Origin: Phialocephala subalpina
Lineage: Eukaryota; Ascomycota; Leotiomycetes; Helotiales; Mollisiaceae
Direction of reading: 5' to 3'
DNA length: 64,000 nucleotides
NCBI GenBank assembly: GCA_900073065.1
Contig: FJOG01000064.1
Location: 112,787-176,786, forward strand
Position numbers and translations under genes: made by a program. The notes beneath the pieces are model-generated. The model was not told where the DNA came from. It saw only the letters and a program-made list of their open reading frames with translations, and did not search any database. Positions 10,296-21,547 of this stretch are shown here, piece by piece (the stretch's first letter is position 1; the number at the start of each line of letters is the position of its first letter).

Positions 10296-12470
10296 TCAAT
10301 CCACGACCACCCAAGTGTTTTGTGGTCCGATCAGCTCCCAACAATCGAGATAGATCTTCCCAACACCCAGTCTTCTTGCCACCTCTCCTTCCCGCTCCAC
10401 GAGCATGACATTGACGATGAGCTGCCTGACATTTCGACTGTAGATCATAGGATAATCTATATTTCTCCGCATCGTGAAGTGAAGATTCATGTAATCATTG
10501 GGATTTGTTGCCGCAAGAGAGATGGCAAGGAACTCCCATCGACGTTTTCCTGCATCTTGAGGGACATTTTGCTGCGCCCAGATCTTATCAAGCTCGATGA
10601 ATCCGATAGGATCCTCCCCAGAGCCATCGCGAAGGATGCTTGCCATGGAGATTACCGAAAAGTTGATGTTTTGAGTGTAGTCCGCCCACCAAGAATCAGC
10701 AGTTCGAATAGGAACACTGTTCGCAATAGAAAGAAATGCATGTTTGGTCCGAAACAAGAGCCGGCCAGGCTTTTGAAGAGCAACTTTCACCAGATCTGCT
10801 GGAACCTCTTCAGGTGGAGGAAGTGGTCTGATGGATATTGGTGGCGTTTCGTTGATACGAAGTAGCTTTGACTCGCCTGCATTTAGGAGCCAATCGATGT
10901 GGAACTGCTCGGGTTCTTCACCGTCCTGCCAAGCTGCTGGGATCGGTGAACCATCGATGATTCTCTTCTCCATAAACGAATATTTGATAGCGCCATTCAC
11001 CGACGTCCACGACCAGCTTGGGAAATTCCTGCTTGTGGTTCGCTTCTCGGCCTGCCCAGCATGCTGCCAGAGTAGCGCGTCCTCGAAATTCTTATTCGGT
11101 AGCCCAAAGAAAAACTCTTGATTGTACTTCCTAGACATCTCGTTCATAATACCTTGGAAGGCTCTCAAAATGTCTGCGTGCGATGTCAGATTCCGGACAG
11201 TGTACTCCTGGACGGCCTTGAAATAAAATTGCTGCAGTGTTTGAGACCTGATTAGGGGGTTCAGCTGCTCGACACCGTATCCAGTCTCAATCAGGCGCTT
11301 TCTTTCGTATGATACTCCTTGTGAACAAGCAAAGAATGCCTGGGCTTCGGTAAGGAATATACAACGACGCGAGAACATTCGTTCCTGGTAGGTCCATCCT
11401 CGAGTATTCCAGACGGAGCGTTCAGCTGTGTCTCCAAGACGTGGCATGGTATTGCTGATCTCGATGTCTTGGATGGTGATAGTCTGCCGCTTGATTTCTC
11501 GAGACCACTTGCTGATACCAGGCAAGCCGCTATCTGCGTGGTCGCCGGCAGCTGCCACAATGGTCAACGTTGCCGATGCATAGATCGAATCCATGATATC
11601 GATTTGTTGTTTCTGAGTGATAGGATCATCCTGGGTGATGCAGAGGCTGTCGACCCACAGATATCGCTCTCCCAGGTCGAGACACAGCTGCATTGCGTCC
11701 CGAACCGTCTGCGGAAGACATGCCTGCACCAATGCATTCTTGTGGCTCAACAATTTGACAGTCTCTCGTTTGAGGGTCAGCCATTGCTCCGTGATCTTGC
11801 CCCAAACATAGCTGAGGGCTAGATACCTGCACGCCTCAGGGGCACGGCGAATGCTCATTGTATGCAGATCTATAATGGACATCCTGTCTGGTGTAGCTAG
11901 CTTGGTATCGAGCATGCAACGTTCATGCATATCCTCACAAGCTCTGATAGATGCCTTCAAGAACTCGATGTCGACCTTTGGACTGATTTCGAAGACCTTA
12001 CCGACTGGCATGGAATCCGAATCGTGGCCCTTGAATACAAGGTCAAAATCAAGCCATTGCCAATTACTCCCAGTCTCCGTAACTTGCAGCGCGTAGCCCT
12101 TGACTTGCTGCCTTCCTGGGTCTAAAGCATTGAAGTAGCATGTGACGCTAGAACGAGATTCTTCATCCCACAATCCTCGCCAGGTCTGTCTCGCCGCCAG
12201 CGTGACCAACGAGCACAGGTCGCACTCAGGACGATTGACGATGTCGTTCAGCTTGCCTAGGTCCACCATACGGCCTTCAGCTTCACACAAGATGAGGTGC
12301 CGTATCCGTATCTTTTGACAAGTTTCGCAGAGGTTCGTGGTTGGCGGTGCATTTTTTGGACACCAGCATATTGCAGGTCTGTTGCGTGCCTGGGCCCAAA
12401 TTCCCTGTTCATCCCAATGTGGTCGATTTGGGAATATATTTTCCTTGTCAGAGTAGCGTGCTAAACTCAT
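10296..12470 (-). CDS. HET-domain protein
   Basis: A single exon of 724 residues starting at ATG 12470; the frame continues upstream only with non-ATG codons. An N-terminal Cys-rich part (CETCQKIR, then CDLCSLV) precedes the heterokaryon-incompatibility domain. Its three blocks are visible: CRYLALSYVWG near residue 214, LWVDSLCITQDD near 271 and RGWTYQERMFSRRCIFL near 357. The C-terminal half has no motif known to me. HET proteins mediate cell death after fusion of unlike strains and are numerous and variable in filamentous ascomycetes; most have no tested role. The gene is intact and diverges from the racemase-like gene, with about 460 bp between the starts. Whether it acts in incompatibility cannot be told from sequence. 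Confidence 0.9.
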   Translation of the reverse strand: MSLARYSDKENIFPNRPHWDEQGIWAQARNRPAICWCPKNAPPTTNLCETCQKIRIRHLILCEAEGRMVDLGKLNDIVNRPECDLCSLVTLAARQTWRGLWDEESRSSVTCYFNALDPGRQQVKGYALQVTETGSNWQWLDFDLVFKGHDSDSMPVGKVFEISPKVDIEFLKASIRACEDMHERCMLDTKLATPDRMSIIDLHTMSIRRAPEACRYLALSYVWGKITEQWLTLKRETVKLLSHKNALVQACLPQTVRDAMQLCLDLGERYLWVDSLCITQDDPITQKQQIDIMDSIYASATLTIVAAAGDHADSGLPGISKWSREIKRQTITIQDIEISNTMPRLGDTAERSVWNTRGWTYQERMFSRRCIFLTEAQAFFACSQGVSYERKRLIETGYGVEQLNPLIRSQTLQQFYFKAVQEYTVRNLTSHADILRAFQGIMNEMSRKYNQEFFFGLPNKNFEDALLWQHAGQAEKRTTSRNFPSWSWTSVNGAIKYSFMEKRIIDGSPIPAAWQDGEEPEQFHIDWLLNAGESKLLRINETPPISIRPLPPPEEVPADLVKVALQKPGRLLFRTKHAFLSIANSVPIRTADSWWADYTQNINFSVISMASILRDGSGEDPIGFIELDKIWAQQNVPQDAGKRRWEFLAISLAATNPNDYMNLHFTMRRNIDYPMIYSRNVRQLIVNVMLVEREGEVARRLGVGKIYLDCWELIGPQNTWVVVD

Positions 12471-12928
12471 GGTTACTTTTGGCTTCACTGTGTGTTGCAG
12501 GCAGTATCGCAGGTTGTGGTGGCCGTGGAGGGAATTGCATTCGCTTAGCGTGAACACTCATGAGTATCATTGGGGGCCGAATGTTTGCTGACATTGCAGC
12601 ACGCGGTGCCGTGCTTCCCACAAGCGAGACAGTGGAGATTGAATTCCCTTGTCCCATCAGGACGTCGATGGTTGTTGGCATGAAAAGCTTATGGACTTTG
12701 AATATATCAAGTTTCAGTAATATTCGGCAAGTGCCCGAGCCGTTCGGCTCATTTGTCGGCCCGAGCGTCCCCGCAAAACGCGACCTCGGTTACCCAGCCT
12801 TGCTCGTCCAGCCTCGAGACCATCCCTCTTTATATACTGCTCCTACACCTTTTGACAATGTAACTGTTGTCGCTGGTTAATTCTTTTTTTTTTATTTTTT
12901 AAAATTCATATTTACCCCATAGCTGCTC
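12471..12928. promoter_or_regulatory. Divergent promoter region, HET gene / racemase gene
   Basis: Holds the 5' flanks of both genes. A TATA-like CTTTATATACTG sits at about 12829-12840, and a T-run at 12886-12898 lies just upstream of the plus-strand ATG. Confidence 0.45.
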
Positions 12929-14215
12929 ATGATGGCAGGGCCACCCGCGCTCACTGGTATTCGCGTCCTGGAATTGGCTGGTCTCGCGCCAGGTGAACTC
13001 GGTCCCCCACGCAGTTGACAGCTCCATTCATATTGACCCAATCCTTCAGGGCCATTTGCAGGTCTCCTACTTGCAGACAATGGCGCATCTGTCCTGCGAA
13101 TCGACCGTGCAATACCCAACGTCACCCATACGAATACCCCATCGAAGCCTCCACCTCCAACGAATGATCTCATTACACGCCATAAATCCTCCGTAGCCGT
13201 GGATTTGAAGTCGGCTTCCGGAATCGCGTTTATAAAGTCCTTAGTCCCCCATGCGGATGTGGTCATCGACCCTTTTCGCCCCGGGGTTTTGGAGAAGTTA
13301 GGGCTTGGTCCAGATGTCTTGCTGGGTCTCAATCCTAGGATCATTATCGGACGAATGACAGGCTTCAGACGGGATGGCAGGTATAAAGACATGGCAGGGC
13401 ATGATATCAACTACATTGCCGTTTCCGGTGCCCTGTCTCTTCTCGGCAGAAAAGGGGAGAAACCTCTTCCACCGGCTAACATACTTGGCGACTTTGCTGG
13501 AGGTGGAGCTACATTGTTCCAGGGCATACTTTTGGCGTTGCTTGCGAGAGGAAAGAGTGGCCGTGGACAAGTTGTTGAGGCAAACATGGTGGATGGCAGT
13601 GCTTACCTGGCCTCCTTTCCAAGACTGCTGCTTAAAACGCCCATGTGGAATCAGCCGCGCGGAGAGAACGTTCTTGATGGTGGATGTCCTTGGTACGACA
13701 CATATGGAACAAAAGACGGCAAGTTTATGGCCGTCGGAGCGCTCGAGCCGCAGTTCTTCTCCGCACTTCTTAAGGGATTGGGGCTTTTGGGACGAGGAAT
13801 TGAGAAAACAAGGGAAGATCGAAGCACATGGCCTGATTTGAAGCAAACATTTACGGAACTGTTCAAATCCAAAACGAGATCCGAATGGGAGGCAGTATTT
13901 GATGGGACAGATGCTTGCTGCACTCCTGTCCTTGAATATTCTGAGCTTCAGAAAGACGGGACAAGAGAAGGAGATCAACGGCCAGCCGTCACTTTACGGG
14001 ACACGCCGAGCTTGGCCGTCTCTAGTGCAGGACCAGGTAGAGATCCTTCCACGGGCCAAGGACCTGGAGTAAAAGGAGAAGGTTACACTGCCGCAATGCT
14101 TATTCCTGGGCATGGAGGCGAAGAAACCCTTGGCCAATGGCTTGGTTGGAAACGAGGTAAGGATTTTGACGTTGAGAACGGAGGACTGGTAAGGAAACCA
14201 TCTTCCAGATTATAA
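12929..14215 (+). CDS. Alpha-methylacyl-CoA racemase-like CoA-transferase family III enzyme
   Basis: Exons 12929-12992 and 13050-14215 join in phase to 409 residues. The short first exon gives the family start [12 protein letters not shown], which continues across a 57-bp intron as [19 protein letters not shown]. Further family blocks are [44 protein letters not shown] with the expected catalytic His, [20 protein letters not shown] and [18 protein letters not shown]. Relatives interconvert R and S 2-methylacyl-CoA thioesters in peroxisomes or mitochondria before beta-oxidation of branched chains, and some fungal paralogues belong to secondary metabolism. The acid usually read as Asp in the IDANMV block is Glu here (VVEANMVDG, Glu codon 13577-13579). 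No clear peroxisomal C-terminal tripeptide is seen. Confidence 0.88.
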
Positions 14216-16173
14216 TTACTATCATCTATACCCAATATTTTCCCCTAACATTTCCCGACCATCTAAGAACGCCCAAAAAACATGTCTACCATCACACTTC
14301 CAGAACTACCGAAGACATGCCTATCCCTTCCCATCCCTTCCGCGCCAGGGTTGTCTGCCGTGTATCCCATTAAGTCCCATCCAATGTACAGTACTGTTCC
14401 TCCCAGGTGAAAGACCAGCAGGGCTAGATTCAGCCGCATCGATAGCTGATGTCGATCGCGAGGCTTGCAAGGCTTCTCGAGGCTAACGGCAAGACTTGCA
14501 AAAAGCAAGGGTAGCACATCTATCAAATCTATTAACTTTTGTTTATCGTCGTAAAAGTTCAGATGATGTACTTACTTCTATGTGCTTTCTTTAGCACCGA
14601 AAGTGAAGGACCGCGAAGGACTTGGAGGTGGACCAGGCGGAGGAGAAGGCGGATCCTCATTCGACATGTTGACAAGTGGTGTTGTTCGTACCGACATCCT
14701 TGGCTCAGCTTTTCACCTCCCTTGACAACTAGCAGCACCAGAATCTTCACTTCGACTTCCGATTTCCTTTGCAACGACAGCTAGCTCCCTCCCAGCGGTG
14801 GTTCCTTCCTTTATATCCTTTCCTCCTTTCTTTCCTTCCTTCCTTCTTCCGACGAGCAGCAACTCAGCAAGTAAGCTTCCTTTCTTCGTTTCGCTTGCTT
14901 CGAAAAAAAAAAAAAGCAAAAGAAAAGCCCTACGCCACTCCAAGATCTTCGGGTCGCGCTCAGCTGGAGAGGGATCTTATCCCTATTCGCAGTTTCCCAC
15001 TAGTCTGATAAAAAAAATTGTTCGAAATGGTTAGATTACACCTATGTCTCCAGTCCATTGAACATATTTAAGTAGCCAATGTCCTGGACCCACAGCGGAG
15101 CTTCAATCTCAACATTCACCATAAAATTGATGCTTCCCAGTTACTTGCCAGCTGTGAAGTTTCGAACACTGCTTCTTCGACGCAATGTCTCACCTCCCGC
15201 CGGACAACCCGTCAAGACCGTGCGGGAACAAACGCCTCGTTCAAGGCAAACCCTGCCTGTCTCATTCCGGCCCATCAGTTCATGCCGTAGTTCCTTTACC
15301 CCCCGCCACAATGCCTTGAGAAGAAATCATGGAGAACACATTCGCCATGTGGAGGATGTTTCTCCTAACAAGTGCCGTCGGCCACCGGCTGGGCGCATCG
15401 TGGCGTTGCGCAAACAAGTGGGCAGGAAACGCTGTCCCGGGTTGCCGGTCCGCTGGCTGGCAGTGATGCTTGTGGCGGTAAGATTGCGTCCTTTGAAGAA
15501 CTCGACGACTGGTTGTGGAGGAGGGGAAGAGACAGAAGCTAAGAGGCAGTGGAATCACTGTGGAGATTGTGAGGCTGTGCGCAGGGCTGGGAGAATTCCA
15601 ATCTTAACCAACGGTCTCAATCAACGGAGCTGTCAACTAGGATGGGAAAACTCCGCTGCAAGATCTTGTGTAAGATCGCGGAGAGGAGTCGTGTTGCCAT
15701 CGAATCGATTTGTATGGGTCATTGCAGAGAAGTAGCCTCACGGAAGATAATGAACCGAACAAGAACAACCACATCCATACGTTACCCTATTTGTCTCTGC
15801 CTTTGTACAACATATCTCTTGGCAGTTAATGAATCTCTTGCGCTATCTAGAATGCTTAAGGTAGCAGAGAGGCCGAAAATAACAAGAACCATACAACCTC
15901 CACTTTCTCATATCATTGTCATACCCCTTATGCTTCCCGCCGAGGCTGTGATAGGGCACGCCATTTGCTTGCTGTCCATCGTGCTCATCGCCACTGCTCA
16001 TTCCACGTCATTATACTTGCGCCAGAAGAGGTATCGTATCAAAAGGATGTTCATCAAGAGACAATCTAGGGTAGCAGCATGGAAAATGCTGCAATGTTCT
16101 ATGCCTTCCGGGTATGTAGCCTCATTTTCGACCGGTCGGGTCCTTGCATTTTCTTCCGAGTCGAAGAATTCCC
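14216..16173. other. Long intergenic region, no recognised gene
   Basis: About 2 kb. A pyrimidine-rich tract (TTCC repeats, about 14800-14850) and an A-run at 14904-14916 resemble a 5' leader. The open frames beyond it, the longest at 15079-15735, show no domain. An untranslated or lineage-specific transcript is possible but unsupported. Confidence 0.45.
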
Positions 16174-18484
16174 TTACTGTACTTGGCTGACAATCTCGCT
16201 TGCACGTGATAGAGACTCGACCATTTGTTGGCACTCCTTTCTTCGTCGAACGGTGTAGTCGCTTTCTTTAAGCAGTTCATCGAGAGCGTCGGTCTTGTAC
16301 ATGTTCTCCAAGAGTTCTCGTTGCATTTCATCCTTCGTGAACTGGACTAGGTTCAACATGATTGCCTTAGGCACCATATCGATCATTGTTCTCTTGACGA
16401 TGTTGTAGTAAGACTGGATCAGAAGTTCTAGACTGGTCAGTACAGTGATCATGACGCCACGTGAGGAGTCAGCTTACTGATAATCTCAACTTCAATGCCT
16501 TCTCGCTCCGACAGAGTACCGGATGCTTTGAGTGTTGGCGGTGGGGCCTCCATAGCAGCCATCTTTTTCTTGTTTTTCGACGCGAAGAAACTGCCGAAGA
16601 ATCCACCATTTGCATCGTTCATGCTATCCAGTGTTGGGCTTGCAGCTCTCATGGGAGTTCCTGAGTTCGGAATCGGCTTGCCAGTCTTGGGATCCACTTG
16701 AACCGGCTTCGCTGAGTTATGTTTTTCATTGACCATAGCCATAGCCTGCAATATCGATTAGCATAGATTCACCACACCTAGTTGTATCAGCTTACTCTGT
16801 GACCATTCAAAAAATCCGGATGGCCAGTGTTGATGTAGCATGATTCCATGGCTACCAAATCCTTAACGAGCTTGTTCGTCGGGTCCATGACCTTCTTGAA
16901 AAAGTTAATGACGACTTGATGAAACTTCTCCTTCAATCCTGGATATCTTCTGAATAACTGCTTGCCAAGTAATTGTGTAAGGATGCGGACAAGTTCGTCG
17001 TAGACCAAAGAAACACACTTCAAGCTAGGTTCCTCAAGACGCTTGATTTGCTGCTTGACGATAAGCTCGAATGCAGTTGTGCCGACAAAAAGAGCAGGTG
17101 ACGATCCGGAGGAGTTGTAGAGTATGGTTCTGATGTCGATATCCTTCACTTGGTCGAAGGGGTCCACTGCCTTGACACCGTTGGCATATAATTCGTGGAA
17201 CACGAAGCTGATTCTTGCACCGCCAGAAAGTTCAACGCTCGAGAGTTCTGTGTTGTTTCCTTCCAATACTGTCCGCCATTCGTTCGAGAATTCTGTGATG
17301 ATGTTGAGGACAATGTTTGCGCTGTTACCGAGCATCGAGTCGCCAAGGCCTTGAAGTTCCTGGGTGTATTTTTGCAGAGACGCGGAAATGCGGGCTTTGA
17401 TATCTGGTAGTGTCTGTTTGATGTGCATCATCAAGATCAAATTGAGCTTTCGTGCTAGATAGGGTGTTCCGCAGTACGAGCTCTTGTTTCTGTATGCCTT
17501 ATGGTTCTCGAAGAAATTCTTTTCGTTCTCCAACGCAGCTGTGATCGCCTTCTTGTTGTCGATATCCCTTTGACCTCTGTTGACAACTGGGACGTATCCT
17601 AATCTCAGGGGAATGATACGGCCAGCCAAAATATCCACAACATCGGTTCCGTCATCCATCAGGTCGACCTTCGTCAAGACACCAATTGTCCGCTGTCCTT
17701 CAGGATCGACTTCTCGGGCGAGCTTCAGTCCATCTGAGTTGGCCAAATCTGTGTTGGCTCCAGTAACAGCAAGAATAATGGCGTTTGGCTTGCTAATTTG
17801 CTTCAGTACCATTTCCTTGATCTGCCTCTCAATATCCCTTGGCTGATCACCGACTGGCACCTTCGTCAAACCAGGTAAATCGACGAGCGTGAGTGTGAGG
17901 ACGTTGGGAGAGTATATTCGGAGGTTGATGGGAGCTGGCGAGATTCCGGCATTGCGACCAGTCTTTGCTTCTGTTTCCTTGACAATCTCGTCTCGGATCT
18001 TGTTGAAGTCATGGAACTTCTGGCCTGGGATATGTAGAAACTCTCCCCATTCATCCGCATTTGCTTCCTTATCGCCGCCTGTGGATATCTCCTCTGCCTT
18101 AACACCATTTGTCTTAGCGGCGGTTGGCTGGCGATTGATGAGTTGGAGAATAAGCGGTCGTCGAGTTACGATACCAGTACCTCGAGGTAAACTGTGCATA
18201 TGTATCAGTAGAGCGCTTCCAAAGGATATGTGGCGGCATACAAGTCTCGTCCTACTATATTCTCCAGCACAGAACTCTTTCCACTCGACTGACTTCCCAC
18301 GACCGCGATTTGGGGTAGATCGATAGGGTTCTGGACACCGACTGTCGTGAAGACATCCTGCAACTTGTTCACCAGTCTGCCAGGTCTGTTAGCATGCCGG
18401 CGCAAATGTGGGAGCTTCAGGAGATTCTGACGTTATGAGACCGGGGTCCGAGATACCGCCTTGCGCGGCTGAAGACATGTTCAT
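16174..18484 (-). CDS. VPS1: Dynamin-like GTPase Vps1
   Basis: Exons 18484-18432, 18376-18242, 18191-16796, 16745-16478 and 16427-16174 join to 701 residues. Intron 1 has the branch site TGCTAAC. The GTPase domain shows the P-loop GSQSSGKS, the switch block [27 protein letters not shown] and [11 protein letters not shown]. The middle domain follows, and the C-terminal GTPase effector domain ends in [10 protein letters not shown]. The linker [12 protein letters not shown] and the block [26 protein letters not shown] sequence fit Vps1 rather than the mitochondrial paralogue Dnm1. Vps1 pinches vesicles in Golgi-to-vacuole sorting, endocytosis and peroxisome fission. Two in-frame ATGs lie two codons apart (18484 and 18478); either may start the protein. 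Confidence 0.95.
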
Positions 18485-19450
18485 CGAGTTCGAGGCTCTA
18501 GTCTGGGTTTGTTGTAATATCTGCGACGTTTGGGAGGTTTGTGCGAGCGAGTGGGAGTGCTTAAGTGTGCAGCGTTGGCAGTTGCTTCGTTGATGTTCTT
18601 CGTTGTTGAAAGTGCAGGTGCATACGAAGCGCGCCTCGTTTGTAGGCGTGGCTTGTCTCAGGCCTTGAATCCCAGGAATTTCTGTGGCGCAGTTCGATTG
18701 GGGGATGCTTCTTTCAACTAGCTTTTTGAATGAGAACTTCAACAAACTAAGGTTATCTTTCACGATATCTCACCTAGGAGTTGCATACTTCAAGTAAGTG
18801 GCGTTGATTGCAGTTATTTGCTTAAGGTAATATCTGTTCTGAATCACGACTTCCAAATTAAGAGTCTCGTGACAAGTGTCTGAAAAGTCAAATGCTGCTC
18901 CTTGACAGCTCACCGTGATAGAGGTTTCAGACGTTTTATCATGACCATTGTCTCACTTGTTCAACTGCTTACTTTGGAATTCATTTTCAGGTAGACATTC
19001 AAGTCTTTCTCTTTCAGAGGTCTCAGCTTCGAGCTTACGAGTACTACGCGTCCTCCTTGTCCCATTTTCAGGCTCCGATATAAAGCCTGGCACGTGAGCA
19101 ACGAAGAGACCTCCTGTACAACGGCTCAGGGTTGGTCACTTGAAGACCTATCGGTTTACGAAAGCGAGAGACATAGACCTTGACCACTCAGAGTTCTCAA
19201 AAATATCGGTGCCTGGCACAGGAGTTGGATCAACACGCAGGTATCCGAGACTTGGGCGCCGTTGGATCATCTCAAATTTTCTTGATTCGAGACTATTGAA
19301 AGTTCTACGGGGAAAGGGGCTCTACCATTACGTCTCCAAAGGCTACAACTGAAAGTATCGCTTCAGGAATGTACAGCCTGAAAAAGGAACTTTGGAATTA
19401 GCACAGAATCGAGTCTGGTCACGGATATCACCAACATCACCATCCTCACC
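18485..19450. promoter_or_regulatory. Divergent 5' region, VPS1 / ribokinase
   Basis: About 970 bp between the start codons of two head-to-head genes. I see no other gene. Confidence 0.5.
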
Positions 19451-20452
19451 ATGCCCAAAACAATAACAATAATCGGCTCCCTCAACACCGACCTCGTAAC
19501 CCTCACTCCCCGCGTCCCCTCCGGCGGCGAAACCCTAACTGCCTCCTCCTTCACCACCGGTCCCGGCGGCAAAGGTGCCAACCAAGCCGTAGCATGTCTC
19601 CGTCTCTCCCGCCCCAAACCCACCGCCGGGATCTTCATCCCTGATATAAAAGTAAAGATGGTAGGAGCTGTAGGAGCAGATGAATTCGGACCTACGTTGA
19701 TTGAGGGTATGAATGAAGATGGGATTGATACTTCTGGTATCAAGGTGGTGGAGGGCGTAAGTACGGGTGTTGCTGTTATCCTTGTTGAGGAAGGGAGTGG
19801 TGAAAACCGAATCCTTTTATCAACAGGCGCGAACTACACCTTCCAGCCCTCCGACTTTCAGACACCGGAGAGCTTAGGGACGCCATTACCAGATCTCATT
19901 GTCCTACAGCTCGAAATCCCTCTCGAGACAGTATTACAGATCCTCGAAACCGCAAAGAACGCGGGGGTTGATGTGCTGTTGAACCCAGCTCCAGCAGTCA
20001 AGTTACCAGATGAGATATACCCAGCAATAACTCACTTAATCGTCAACGAGTCCGAAGCCGCTCTCCTCACATCCCGCTCTGTATCCGATGTTGAAGACCC
20101 TTCTTTTCCCTGGGATACCGTTACAGATGAATTTATCTCTAAAGGCGTTAAAAACGTGATTGTCACTCTCGGTTCAAAAGGTGCTTTCTTTGCATCTGCT
20201 AGCGACGACGGAGCAGGAGGGAAACAAGATAGGAAAGCAGGATATGTACCAGCAGCGAAAGTCAAGAAAGTAGTAGATACAACAGCAGCAGGAGATACAT
20301 TCGTAGGTGCCTACGCTGTGAATGTCGTGAGAGGGAATGGTGACCTTGGAGAGGTTATTAGGTTAGCGTGCAGGGCGGCGGGGAAGACGGTTGAGAAGGA
20401 GGGAGCGCAAAGTGCGATTCCCTGGGCGGATGAGGTTGGGGGCTTTGAGTGA
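19451..20452 (+). CDS. RBK1: Ribokinase
   Basis: Single exon, 333 residues, start in CACCATG context. This is a PfkB-family sugar kinase. The N-terminal substrate block is TIIGSLNTDLV, the PfkB signature 1 region is TGPGGKGANQAVA near residue 36, and the C-terminal ATP/anion-hole signature is DTTAAGDTFVGAY near residue 276 with the catalytic Asp in AAGD. LLNPAPAVKLP and LIVNESEAALLT are ribokinase-type blocks. It phosphorylates D-ribose to ribose 5-phosphate in the cytosol, feeding the pentose phosphate pool. Length matches the family. The gene is intact and intronless. Confidence 0.93.
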   Translation: MPKTITIIGSLNTDLVTLTPRVPSGGETLTASSFTTGPGGKGANQAVACLRLSRPKPTAGIFIPDIKVKMVGAVGADEFGPTLIEGMNEDGIDTSGIKVVEGVSTGVAVILVEEGSGENRILLSTGANYTFQPSDFQTPESLGTPLPDLIVLQLEIPLETVLQILETAKNAGVDVLLNPAPAVKLPDEIYPAITHLIVNESEAALLTSRSVSDVEDPSFPWDTVTDEFISKGVKNVIVTLGSKGAFFASASDDGAGGKQDRKAGYVPAAKVKKVVDTTAAGDTFVGAYAVNVVRGNGDLGEVIRLACRAAGKTVEKEGAQSAIPWADEVGGFE

Positions 20453-21547
20453 AGGTTGAGAGAGTGCATAGCAAGAACTCCAAAATAAAGGAATGAAACA
20501 AAAGTTGAAAATCTGTCAGGACCAAAAGGTCAAGAGCTTTCAACCTGACCCCATCGTTACTTGAATCTGGAACCAACATTCCATCCTGACGTTGATGTAG
20601 GCCTTATCTGGGACATTTGCCACCTCGTAAAGTTCCAACTCGTCTAGAACAATCAAAATGCATTTCAATGTTGATGAAGATTCAAATTTGGTAATGGTCA
20701 TTTCATATCTAAATGATCAGATTACCTACCCGTCAAAAGTTCGTGATACTTTTGTTGCACATCGCACTCTTTATCTTATCTAAATGTTGGTTCCGAGCTT
20801 CCTTGTTCTCTCAATTTAATTCTCCGATTTCCACAAATCCACCTGCGCTCCTTCCAATCCAGGATTGTACGAATATCAATTCAAGTCAATTTCGTGAACT
20901 CGTAGGGCATGTTTGATTCCGCTTGCATTCACCGCACTACTACCATCAAGTAGGATTCTACATACAACGGACCTCCTCATGCAAAGGATTCGCCACATCG
21001 CTCCTCTGAACCCGTCCGGCATCATCCATGCCACTGATCAGGTCCAGCCACTCCTTCCTATCACCATCACCATCCTCAGAATCACAACTACCACCACAAT
21101 CAACACTAGCAGACCACAAATCTACCGCTCTAAAACAACGCGTGCAAGCCGAACTCCTGACCAGACCGAGACCGTGACGCTGACCGGCTGTTGCGCTGTG
21201 CTCGCTTGCTGTACCATGTCGTGCCGTTACGTGGGAAGCGAAAACGAAGCGAAGAAGCGAAGTGATGCGATATCCCCATCCTGTGTACTCCGAAACCAAA
21301 TGCATCATGCTCCACCCTCCTCAAATGCATCTTACTATCACCAACCCACAAGCCAGCCCCTCTGATTTCGCCACCCATGCTATAATCTGTATCGTGTCAT
21401 CATCTCCAGTCTTCATGCCCGTTTACGCCGACGATGCTTTGCTTGCTGGAATTACTGAGGTGAGAAGGTTCGTCCGTTCGAATTTCGGGAGCCGTTTGAG
21501 TGCCGTTTCTCGGGGTCGACGTCTGCCCATCTGTTATATTGTTAGAA
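20453..21547. other. Convergent intergenic region, no recognised gene
   Basis: Between the 3' ends of ribokinase and GID7. Overlapping open frames at about 20713-21590 show only low-complexity composition. Confidence 0.5.

Noticed and set aside
15079..15735. 218-codon open frame between the racemase-like gene and VPS1
   Set aside because: Basic, Arg/Pro-rich product without a domain; splice-like signals do not extend it into anything recognisable.
16174..18484. Dnm1/Drp1 as the identity of the dynamin gene
   Set aside because: N-terminal sequence, the KTGKPIP linker and the SQVQ end fit Vps1 instead.
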